From Amycolatopsis taiwanensis DSM 45107 (GTDB taxonomy: Bacteria > Actinomycetota > Actinomycetes > Mycobacteriales > Pseudonocardiaceae), in NCBI RefSeq assembly GCF_000519205.1, contig NZ_JAFB01000009.1:21654-85653 (forward strand): a stretch of 64,000 nucleotides of DNA. Direction: 5' to 3'. The first letter of the stretch is position 1, and the number at the start of each line of letters is the position of its first letter. Shown piece by piece: positions 41,221 through 53,200 of this stretch. The translations under genes were made by a program, and so were the position numbers. Under the pieces are notes generated by a model, which ran no database searches, was not told the origin of the DNA, and saw only the letters and a program-made list of their open reading frames with translations.

Positions 41221-44200
41221 GATTTCCGCTATGTCGCCGAGCGGGGAGCACAACTCGGGACGGGCGCGTGGCGAGGACTGCTGTCCGGGGCCGGAAGGGG
41301 AGGTCGTGGCCTCGCCACCACCGGCCGTGGCGCGTGGAACGCGGCGAGGACCATGCCGGCCAGGATGCGGAATGCGCTCATTCCGGAGGGCTTCCGCATC
41401 GCATTCCGTACTCTGCCGAAAGACATCCGGCAGCTCGTCCTGCACAACTTTCGCCAGTTCGCCAGGAATGTCGCCGCCAGGCACGTGGCGAACGAGATCC
41501 AGAAGGATATCGTCCGGAACGCGGTCCGGAACGGACTGTCCCGGGACATCATCAAGCAGTTGGCCAACAAGGCCGTCACGCGGGAGATCGCTGAGCAGTC
41601 ACTCGCCCGGTTCCGGAACGTGGCGCCGTCCGCGACGAGCCGCATTCCCGCGGAACTCCGGCCGGCGATCACCCATGCGGTAGAGAAGGCGTTCCAGGAA
41701 AGGGGCTTCACGGCGGCGGGGATGCTTCGCAACCGCCTGGTCGGCTACGGCGCGATGAGCGCGCTCAGGGTCGGGGTACCCACGGACCTGTACGCGCAGT
41801 TCAAGACCATGGCCGACACCGGCGGGTCCTACCATTACAACCCGGTGAACACCGCCGCCTCCGTCGTGGGCATGGGGCTCGGCGGCGCGCCGATGGCCTT
41901 CGCGGCCAGGATCCCGGGCATGATGGTCACCGGCGCCGTCGGTGGTGTGCTCGGCCACCTCGGCGCTACGGGCGTTAACGAGTTTAGTTCCGTTGTGGGG
42001 CTCACGGCCAAGGCCGACCGCGCTGCCGGCGAGGACCCGCTCAGCTGGCACACGCTGGCGAAAGCGGCCTGGGGCGGAGCCGTCGGCGGTCTACAGGAGA
42101 AGACCACCGGAGAAACGAGCTTGTCGGACGTCAAGCTCCAGTTCTCCCAGTTCGGCAACGCCGTGCACGATATCCGGCACACCGACAACATCGCGCAGTT
42201 CATCTCGCCGTCCCCGGTGACCGCACCGGCGATCGACGGGGTGGCCAACGTCACGGCGAGCACGTCGACCGGATCTCCGGCCCCCACCAGGGCGACGATC
42301 GAGGGCACTACGGCCACCCGCGGCCAGACCGCCGGTTCCGCCCCCACCACCCGCGGTTCGGAAAACGGAACTCCGACGCCCGAACGCGCACGGCCCGAGA
42401 CGCAGGGGGCTGCGTCGAGCAGCAAATCTTCCGGCGGCAGCAACGAAACCACGCGGGCCACTGCGGGATCGACCGGCGAAAGCCACACCGCCGAACCGGA
42501 AACCACGCCGCGCCAGCGAACGGTGGCGGCAGCGGGCGAGACCGGTGCCGGGACGCAGAGCGATACCAAGGCGGGGCAGCAGGGTCACGTCACCGGGACA
42601 CAGAACGGTTCCCTCGAGGCCGGGCGGCCTGCCAACGGTGCCACCACCGACAACGGGCGTCCGCACACCGGCGAGACGACCGGCGAAGACACCTCGAACC
42701 GCATCAAGATCACCGACCGGCGAGGCGCGGGGGAAGCGGTTCCCAGAATCGGTGAGCAGTCCAGTCACGACCCGGGGCAGACCGGCGAGCAGTCGACTCG
42801 CGACCCGGGGCAGACCGGCGAGCAGTCGACTCGCGACCCGGGGCAGACCAGTGAGCAGTCCACTCACGACTCGACACGGACCGGCGAGCACCGGGCCGAG
42901 CCGGCCACCGGCGAGGACCCCTCGAACAGGTCCACCGATCAGCGGAGTCCGGGAACCGGTGAGCAGTCCACTCACGACCCGGCGCGGAGCGGCGAGCACC
43001 GGGCCGAGCCGGCAACGTCCGAAGAGGACGGTCCCAGGGTCGGCGACCGCCAGGAGCCGGGGACCGCCGCGCCCCGGCGGTTCGGCTCGGAGGTGGAGCA
43101 CAGCACGCAGTGGCCGGACGCCGCGAAGTCGGTCGCGGCCCGCGCGCTGCAGGAGTCGGCCGCTCACCTCGACGTCGACCCGGACACCGGGGTCTTCACC
43201 GTGACCTCGGCCGATGGCGCGATCGTCGAGGCCAAGCTGACCCTGGACAGCAGCCTGCCCGCCGGAACGGTGGAAGTCCGGCCCGGCCGGTTCGACGTGA
43301 CCACGCAGACGGAACCCGCCGAGATCCGCATCTCCACGGCGGTCCCCTCGACCAGCCTGGACCACCTGAGCGAATCCGGCCGCGCCGCCATGGGCCAGGC
43401 GCTCGCGCACCTCTTCGCGCGCTCGCCGGTGGTCGATCCGGCCGCCGTCTCGGCGGCGCACGGGCAATCCGTCGCGCCGCGGGGCGGCGGGGAGCCGGAA
43501 CGGGCGGGGACAGTCTGGCGCTCGCTGCCGCGGAGCATCCAGGTGGTCACCGGTAGTACCGAGACCGCGAGGGCAGTTGACGAACATGCCCTCAGCGAGG
43601 CCTTCGGCCGGCGACGCGTGGAAGCGCCGGACAGTACCGCCTTGCCGGACCGCCGCCGCGTGGTCGCGCTGACCGGCGACCCCGCCGAGGGCAGGGTGCT
43701 GGTCCATTACGAGGACGGCAGCCGGATCGCGGTCGAGCTCTGGACGGACTCCGGGGTCGAGCCGGGCCGGGTGGTGGCGGACGCCGGGTCCTGGCAGGTG
43801 CACGCCGACGGCACCGCGCACCAGACGCGCGAAGCGCGCATGTTCTTTCCCGAGACCGCGACACCCACCGAACTGGACAGTCTGCTCGACACCGGCCTTC
43901 GCGCACTGGCCGACGGCTTGCCGAGCCGAGGCCAGCCGCATGTCAACCTGCACCCGTCCGACTTCTTGCGGCCCGAGCCGATGGACGGTCAAATCCAGGT
44001 CCAGCAGGAGACCACGGAGCACCGCGCGGAGATAACCGGCGACGTCGAGGAGTATCTGCGCGGGCTGGGCGAGCAGGTAACCCCGATGGCCGTGCTCACC
44101 CCGTCGACGCCCACGCTGGGCGACCCCATGCCGCTGCCCCGCGGCAACGGCGAGAGCCTGCACGTGCCGGTGAGGGCCGAGTTCCTTGCTGACGGCCCCC

Positions 44201-47200
44201 TGGTCCGGCTGCACTACGGCGACGTGACCGTCGACGCGATCGTCCGGGTCGACCCGGACCTGCCGGCCGGGAGCTACCGGGTTCTGCGGCCGCAACTGGA
44301 CGAACATGGTGCGCAGGCCACGCCCGCGATGGTCGAGCTGTCCGGGCAGGGCCCGGACGCGGCCGTCCAGCGGCGGTTCATGACCAGAGTCGTCGCCCGG
44401 CAGGCTCTGAGCGCGTTGCACCTGTCGATCGAGGGCCGGGGCATGCTGGCCGATGGTTCGGTCGGGTTCCGCCTGGACCCCAGGGTCGCGGCGGTCCGCG
44501 GCATGGTTTCGGACAGCTTGCCCGGCGCCGACGTGGTTCGCGATCCACTCGCCCCCGCCACCACCGGGCCGGCCGAGCCGGTGCGCGTTTCAGTGCGACT
44601 GCCGGGCGCGGACGACTTCCGCGCCGACGCCGAAACGCTGTTGACCGGACTGACCGAGCGGGGGTTGCGACTCGACTCCACCACGTTCGCCTGGGACCGG
44701 CGGGACCCCGGGGTCGTGACCGAATGGACCGATCCGAACAGCGGTCAGCAGTTCGTGGTGCGGCTGGAGACGCCGGAGGCGGTGGACGCCCGGCGGCACG
44801 TCGCCGGACTCGAGGGTTCGGACTACCTCGGGCGGCGCGAAATTCTGGACGGTGTCCTGGCGCCCCAGGAGGTCGAGGGGATCACGGCGCCGGACTCGGC
44901 CGGAACCCGCCCCAACGCCTGGGACTCGCCCGATGTTTTCCGCCATGAGGATCTTCCGCCGCTGGGCGACATCAGGCTGTCCGATGCCGTCCTGGACCGG
45001 GTTGTGGCGTCGCATGGACCGGAAGCCGTGGGCACCGGGGAATCCCGCATCGCGAGGACCTGGTTCGGCGAGGAGGGAAATCCGCGGCCGCTGATCCGCG
45101 AGCTCGTGAGCGATGTCGCCCGCCGTCCGGACCGGGTGGTGCACGACGACGAGAGCGGATTGTGGGTCGCCCGTGGCGAGCGCCGGGGCCTTGTCGTGGA
45201 CGTGATCGTCCAGCCGGACGGCCACATCGTGTTCGCCTCGCCCGCCGAGGGACCGCACGTCGAGGCGGCCCCGGGCGGCGACCGCGGTTCCTGGATCTCG
45301 CCGCTGGTGGAAGCGGTGCACACCGCGGACGGAGCGATAGTGCTACCGGAAGCGGCCGGCTCGCCGGCCGATCTCGGCGCAGACCGGCCGTTGCCCTACA
45401 CCGCCCGCCTGACCTCCGCCGACGATGTGAATACCGTGCTGCACGAACTCGGTGAGCGCGGCTTCACCCGCGTCGGCGAGACCCCGGACGGCCGGATCGA
45501 GCTGCGCCACGAGGATTCCGGTCAGACCGTCCATTTGCGACTGGAAGCTCCGGCGCCCGTGGCGGCCGGGGAGCCTTCGGTGCCGGTTCCACTTCGGACG
45601 GCCGTGAACGGCATCGACGGCGCGGCCGTCACCGCCGAGCCGGACGGGTCCACGCACACGGTCACCGTCCCGGCCGGCAGCTACGCGCGCGACGCCCAAG
45701 CCGTGGTGGACGACCTGGCGCGCCTCGGGTTCCAGCTCACGGACGTTGACGTCGCCTGGGGCCGGCAGGATGACCACGGCTGGGTCACCGAGTGGACCGA
45801 ACCCGGCACCGGCCGGACACTCACGGTCCGGGTCACCACGGCGGAGGCGATCGACCACGCGCGCCGGCTCGCGGAGGTCGACGCCAAGATCGCCGAACTG
45901 CCGCGCGCCCAGCAGCTCGGACGTCTCTGGCTCGGTGCGCGCCGGCACGATCTCGTGGCGGGCACGCCCGTCCCGGACGGCGCGGACAAGCTGCGCCCGC
46001 CGGTTCGGCCCGAGGCCGAGCCAAACCCGAGCCCGGCCGCGGAGCCGGTCGCGCACGTCGTGGACGCTGGGGGGCAGGGCTGGCAGCACCCCGATCTGAT
46101 GAACCATCCGGAAAGGCCGCCGCTGGACCGGATCCGGCTCGAGGACGACCGTGCCGTCCACGTTCTCGATGGTGACGGGACCGGTGGTGGACACCGCGCC
46201 GGCACCGGTAAGCCGGGCAAGTCGGAGTTTCCCCGGCGTTGGAACGACGACGAGTTCATCAAGGCCACCATCCTGGATGTCGCTGTCCACCCGGACCATG
46301 TCGAGTGGGAGGCGGAGCGGGGGAGCTGGCGGCTGACCGGTGAGCGCGACGGCGTGACGGTCGCCGTGGCTGTCCTGACCGACGGCTCGATTATCACGGC
46401 TTACCCCGAGCACGGCGACGGCGTGGTGACGAACCCATTGCCCGCTCCTGAGCGTTCCACCGACCCGGCCACGATCGCGCCCAAGACTCTCCGGCGGGTA
46501 GTGAACAAGTTCGGGCCGGACAGCCGGATGCCAGGAGTCGAGAAGTTCCCGGGCGATTGGTTCGACAAAGCGAATCCGACCAAGTTCGAGACCATCCTCA
46601 CCGGCATGGTGGACGAGGGGGTGCGGGCCAACCGGCTCACGCCGAACCCGGAACGGTCCAATCAGGACTATGTGCTCGGCGACTACGATGGCACAAAAGC
46701 CGTGTTCGTCATCGACAAAGGCAACAAGATCCTGGGGGTGGAGCCCCAGCCGGGTGATCCGTCCGTAACACAGAACCCCGAGGGAGGCCCTGGTGCTGAA
46801 CGAGGAACAGGTCGCGACGCGAATGGCGAACCTGGTGGAACGGTTCGCGGACCGGCTGACCCCGGCGCAGCGGGAGAGCGTGGCCCGCTATCGGAACGTG
46901 GGCGAATGGCTCCTGACCGTCCAGATGCTGCTGGGCGCGTTGAGCCGGGACAACCGGGCGATCTCGGCGAGGGAACGCGAGGAACTGCGGGAGTATCTGG
47001 CGACGTTCGCGGCGGTGACCCTGCCGGAACAGCTGAAGGCGGCCCTTCAGCGAATGACGGACAGCCTGGCGACGCTGACCGTGGTGCCGAGTCTGAGCGA
47101 GCAGGAAATGATCCAGCGGGTCAGGACACTGCCGAAGGTGTTCGGGGAGCGGATTCCGGACGAGGATCGCTGGGAACTGACGGACGCGGAGAACGCCCGG

Positions 47201-50200
47201 GACTGGGTGGATCTGACGGAAGCGACCGTGGCCCTGTTGCGGAGGCACCGGGTTCCGGTGACACCCGAGGAACGACAGATGCTCTGGCTGCTGCTGGACG
47301 CGATGGATCTGTCCCGCGCGACGCTGGCGAAGCTGACCGTGAGGTAGTCGCTCCTCGCGCGGTCAGCAGGGAGGAAGCTCACCAGGATCTGCTGAACGTG
47401 CTCAACGGCGAGGACCGCCAAGCCGCCGATGAGCTGTACCGGACGTACTACGACCGGCCGCGCGAGAGTGGACTCATCCAGCGAAAGTCGAGGGCCGCGA
47501 CCTATCAGGGGCACGAGATCCCCCGGATCGAACGGGGCTCGGATGGTCTTTACCGGCTCAGGCCGGAGACCTCGAACTCCGTCGAGCCGTCTCACCCCGA
47601 CACACCACCGGAGACCGGGGATCGCGGGACCCTGCCCGAGGCAAGCTCCGATGAGCCGATCGGGGAAAGGCCCGATTCCCAGGCGACGGCCGAGACGAAT
47701 GACCCGGCGGCGGATGGGCAGACAGGCTCCGATGAGCCGGCTCACCGGCACCTGACTCCCGCGGAGCATGGCAGCCACGTGCCGGGTGTGGTCGTCGAGG
47801 GGGGCACGCGGTGGGTTCGTGATGGTGACGGTTGGTACGTGGCCGAGCATGCCCCGATCCTGGACCGGGGCCCGAACGCGGATGGGACGCGGTTTGTCGA
47901 CCTGCCGGCCGGGTCGAAGGCGGTGGTGGACGGTTCGGGTGAGTTGCGGCATGTGGTGTTGCCGGACGGCGTCAGCTACGAGCGTGATCTGGCTGGCCAG
48001 TGGTCTCGGCCGCGGCACACCGAGGGTGAGCTGATCGTCAAGAAGATGGACGACCCGGTGCGGTTGGAGGTGGTCGACCCGGCCGGGGAGCGCTCGGAGG
48101 TGGTGCTTCCGGCGGAGAGCGAGATGGTGCATGACAAAGCCATCGGCGAGACGGTGGCTTACCGGCAGGTGAAGGACGCGGACGGGAGATGGTTGCCGGA
48201 GCCGCGCACGTTCCTGCCGGACGGTCGTGGTGGTTGGGTCGAGATGGACACTCCGCCGCATCCGTCGGGGTACGAGGGTTGGCTGGCGAGCGCGAACCAG
48301 GCGCATGAGGCGGCGCGGACGTTGTACGACATCGCGGCCCGTTCGGCGCCGGATGTTCCGGAGCACCTGCGGCTGAGCACCATGTCCGACGACGCTGTGA
48401 AGGCGTTGTTGCATGGTTCGCGGGATGACGCGATCGCGGCGGTCTATGAGGCGGCTCACCGTAAGGACAAGGTGGCCTTGCGGTGGACACAGATGTCGGC
48501 GTCGAACGCGTTCGCCGAGGGCAGGATCGTGAACATGGCTGCCGGTGAGGGCAAGTCGTGGCTGTTCCTGGTGGACGCGGCCCGGCAGGCGGTACGTGAT
48601 GGTGTCGACGCGGTGCACGTGATCACGACGCGCGGGAACCTGGCGGATCGGGAGCTCGAGCACTACCAGCAGTTGCTGGAACCGCTGGGTTTTGATGTGC
48701 ACCGGATGAACCCGGACGACCCGCCGCCGGCGCCGGCGGATGGCCGGCCGGCGATTTATATCGGGACCAGTCAGGATGTGGGCTTCACGTTACTGAAGAA
48801 GGACGTGATTCCGGGGCAGAGTGCCGACGGTCGCATGGTGATCGATGCCAGTGTGGATGAGATCGATGAGGCGTTCGTCTATTCGAACACGCAGTACATC
48901 ATCAGTGAGGGCGCGGGGAACCTGGCGCCGGAGCATGTGGCGGCACCGGTGCGGTCGGCGAGGAAATTCCTGACCGAGCAGCTGGCCAGCGGACGGCTCA
49001 CGGAGGCGGATTTCGGTCGCCAGCCGGGGCAGCGTGGTGGGCCGGCGGTGTTGACCGAGGCGGCCAAGGCCAAGGTCGAGCAGATCCTCCTGGAGAGGGG
49101 TCTGTCGCATGAGGACATCGCGAAGCGGATTGAGAAGCTGGACATGGCGGCCACCGCGCAGTGGGAATACGTCGAAAACGTGCACTACGTCCGGCACCTC
49201 GACAAGATTTACATCATCGATCAGACCACCCATGAGGTCATGTACGACCCGGAGACCTCCAGTGAAAGCCGGTGGAACGGGGGTTTGGCCCAGGCGATCG
49301 AGGCCAAACACGGTCTACCGATCCGGGATGACCCGGCCACCAGCAAGAGTGTCACCGCCCAGCAGTTGTATGCCCGGGACGTCTATCACCGGGTGGTGGG
49401 CGCGTCGGGGACCGCGTCGGGCAAGGGCGAGTTGTTCGGCCGCCAGGGCCTGTCCGATCAGATCACCGACATTCCGCGGTACTACGAATCTCGCCTGATC
49501 AGAATCGGTGACCACGACGGTACCTATGTCAGCGCCGACGAGGGCGCGAAGGTGCGCTTGGCTGCCGAGCACATCCGCGACATGCAAGCCACCACCGGGC
49601 AACCGCAGTTGATCATCGCCCCCCGCAACGATCTGGTCCCCGCGACCTCCGAGCAGCTGGACGCCTTGGGCGTGAAGCATGTCGCGATCCACGCCAAGTG
49701 GTTCCTGGACCAGGGCACCAACCGGGAGGCCGCGTTCAAGGAGGTCGCCAAGGCGGCCGGGGAAGTCGGCGCCGTCCTGGTGATCAACATGCAGGGTGCC
49801 CGCGGCTTCGACGTCTCCCTCAGCAACGCGGCCAAGGCCCTCGGTGGGCTGCACGTGCGGGTCCTCGGCCACTCCGACATATCCCGCGATATCGACATCC
49901 AGGCCGAAAACCGCGCCGCCCGCAGCGGTGACCCCGGCAGCGTGAGCTACTACATCTCCCCCGACGACGACGCGTTCCAACTGTCCCACAACCCCGACGT
50001 GCAACTCGCCGTCATCCAGTACACCGACGCCCACACCGCCGACCAAGCCAACTCCACCTCCGAAACTCGCACCAATCTCGACCGAGCCGAACAAGACCTG
50101 CGCGATCTCGTCCCTGGCCTGCAAACCAAGGCCGAGGAAAATCTCGGCATCCACCACGACACCACCACCGCGCAACCCAACGCCCCGCCGACCGCTACCT

Positions 50201-53200
50201 CAACCCCGACCACAACTTCCGATACCCACGAACCACGACCTGAGCAACGACCACCCAGCTCGGCCGGCCACCCCATCGGTACCCACGACCCGGCGAATCA
50301 AGATCTGTCCGATTTAGACAGTGAGCAGGAGCCGCTGGCGCCGGACACCCCGGGGGAACCGCCCGCCGCGCCGAAGCCGGATGCTTCCGTCGAGCCGGAG
50401 CTGAAGCCGGATGTTCCGGTGGGCGAGCGGTCTGCTGCGCCTGAGCAGGGGGTCGGCTCGGCGCCTCATGGCACTCCGGACTCGTCCGTTGTGCAAAACG
50501 CGGACTCCGACGCGTCATCGTCCGGAGAACAAAGCTTGCCGCACGGGGAAAGGGTCTCCCCGGAGCGGACCGGTGATGGTCTGGAACCGGCCTCCAGAGG
50601 GGAGGTTAACGAGGCCGCTCCGGACACGTCCACAACGGACAACGCCCCCGCTCGCGTGCCGTCGGTCGAAGACCACTTGCGGACGATCGAGGAGCAAATC
50701 GCGCGTGTCGCCGAAGATCCCGCGCTGGCCGCACATGCCGAGCGACTCGCGGGCTTGCGGGACCGGGCCCATGCGCTCGCCGGTCAGCCTGATGCGCATG
50801 CGTCGAGTCGGGATCTCGGCATCGACAGGCTGGCGAACCTGCGCGACCAACTGCGCGACTTCAGTCATGAGCTCTCCGAGTTCTGGGCAGCGCTCAACGC
50901 CGATGAGAAGGCGCTCCTGACCAGCCTGGGCTTCGAACCGTCCAGTTGGGACGCTCTCGACCGGGCGGCGCTCGTAGTGATCGGCCAGGACGAGCCGGTG
51001 TCGCCCGGTCGGCTTGTGGGGGTGCGCCGCTTCAGCCCGGCGATGGTCTTCCGGCAGTCCCGTGGCTTGCGGGACTTCGCCGGCACGGTCGCGGACCGGG
51101 TGGCGCAGGGGCCTGCTCAAGCGGTGAAGCGGGCCAGGGCTGATTATGCGCTGGCTTTGGGGGCGATTGATGAGGACGAGTCTTATTTGCCTTGGGTGGC
51201 GCAGCGGCTTGGTGAGCTGACTGATCAGCCTGTCGATGCTGAGCCGGTTGTGAGTGCGCTTGCGACGGTTTATCAGTTGACCGAGGGCGAGGTCCTGGCG
51301 CTGGTTTTGGAGCCGCGTGGTGTGGTTCAGAAGCGTGCTGTGACGGTTCCGCCGCCGGCGATCGCACGGGAGTTGACCGGTCAGGGTGCCGAGATCACTT
51401 TGCGTTTGGTCGGTGAGCGGCGGGAGCGGCTTTTGGCTGCGGCTGATGAGGCGGCCGGCCGGGTCGAAGAGGTGGAGCGGGACTGGGCCGAGGCTCGGGA
51501 TGAGGCGCTTCGGGAGGTTGAGCAGGAGCACGGCAGGGCCCTCGAGGCTGGTCTGCCGCGGTGGGCGGCTGATCAGGTGGTGTCGTCGGCGCGGGATCGG
51601 ATTGTTGATGAGGGCACTCGGCCGAGGTTCGACCCGAAGCCGGATGACCCGAAGCTGACGGAGTCGTTCGGGTCGACGGGTCGGAGTGCCCGGAATTTGG
51701 TGGGGGTCCGGCGTGAGCTGGTGAGAGCGGTGCGGCTTGCGGAGCCTCCGCGTCGGGATGCTGAGCGCGAGTACCGTGTCGCGGCGGCGGAGCTTCGGTT
51801 GGCGCGGTCGAGGGTGGCTGGCCGTAAGACTTCGGTGTCTGCTCTGTTGCGAAGCTCGGGTGGTGGCGAGGTCGCCGGCAACGTGGCGACGGCCCTTGAC
51901 TTGCCGGTCCGGTATGTGACTGCTCGCCGGGCGACGGGGGAAGCCACGGCCGCTTCGTCTGCTGGTGGGAGTCTGTCTGAGCGGTTGCGTGCGGCCACCG
52001 ACCGGGTCAGGGAGGACGAGGCCCGGCTGGAGCGCGCGATCATCGGCTTCCTGGTGGCCGAACAGGAGCGGGACAAAGCTCACCAGGACTACCTGGCAGA
52101 ACTGAATGAGGTGATCGTCAAGGCAAGCGATCAAGGGGTCTCGCTGGGGGAGATTTCCCGGCGTACCGGCTTGACCTACGCCGAGGTCACCGAGATCGCG
52201 CGCCGGGTGGTCAGCCCGGGTACCTCCGAGACTCCGCCGCGGTATCGGCTTCCGGTGGTGGATGCCGTGCTCGAGTCGCGGGCGTTTTTGGCGCGTGCTG
52301 GGCGTCGCGTGTTCGGCATCAGCGCGATCATCCCGGACGTAGCGGAGTTGATCCGCTTCTTTGATTCGTTGGATCCGGATGATCCGGCCTCTTTGCAGGC
52401 GTTGTTGGATAAGGGTGTTTCGCCGCGCACGGCTGAGGCGCTGTTCCGTAATCGCTTGTCTACCAAGCATATGAGTGACGGCCACCACCATTTGCTTAGT
52501 TATGCGTTGGAACGAAAGACCTATCTCGGTGTTGGTAATGAGGAGTCGGAGCGGTCCCGGCTGGCCGAGGTGATGAGGTGGCTGAAGAACGAGCCGACGC
52601 GGAGCCTGGCCGAGAAGCAGTTGCGGTATCGCGAGGAGCTCGGTGACGAGGGCCGGATTTTGTATTCGGCGATCCGTGAGCGGGCGTTCGGTTTGGCGGC
52701 GGCGGGTGGTGCGACGTATTACGGGTTGATCAATGGTCTGCGGGCTGGCCTGATTGATAAGAAGCATGTGTTGGAGATGCAGGGCAAGCTCGCGGACGTG
52801 TTGATGTTCAAGATGTATCGCGAGCTGCCGCCGGATGTGCGGTGGCGGGCGGATATCGGGGTGGTCGGCACCCGGATGGATATTCCGGGCGCGTTTGGCT
52901 ATGACCTGTTGACGGTGATGTTGGGTTTCACGAGCGGTGCTGAGCAGACGGCGGATAAGGAGGCGGTCGGGCAGCTGCTGGGGGATGAGGCCAACACGAT
53001 CTACAGCCGGGCCTGGATCGCTCATCTTCAGCGGACGGTGGCCGCTGCGGTGCAGATCAAGAAGGACTTGGACGATCGCCGGTTCACCGAGGAGGGGGAC
53101 GCGGCGCTGGCGAGGGACCTGGTGGTCGCGGATGGGCTGTCCTCGATGGACCAGGTCCGTTTCCTCGAACGCTTGGTGGAAAACGGCGACGCGTTGCGGG

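Noticed and set aside
42091-44421. A 776-codon reverse-strand frame
   Set aside because: Antisense to the low-complexity and beta-repeat part of the giant gene; repeats in it simply mirror the forward repeats.
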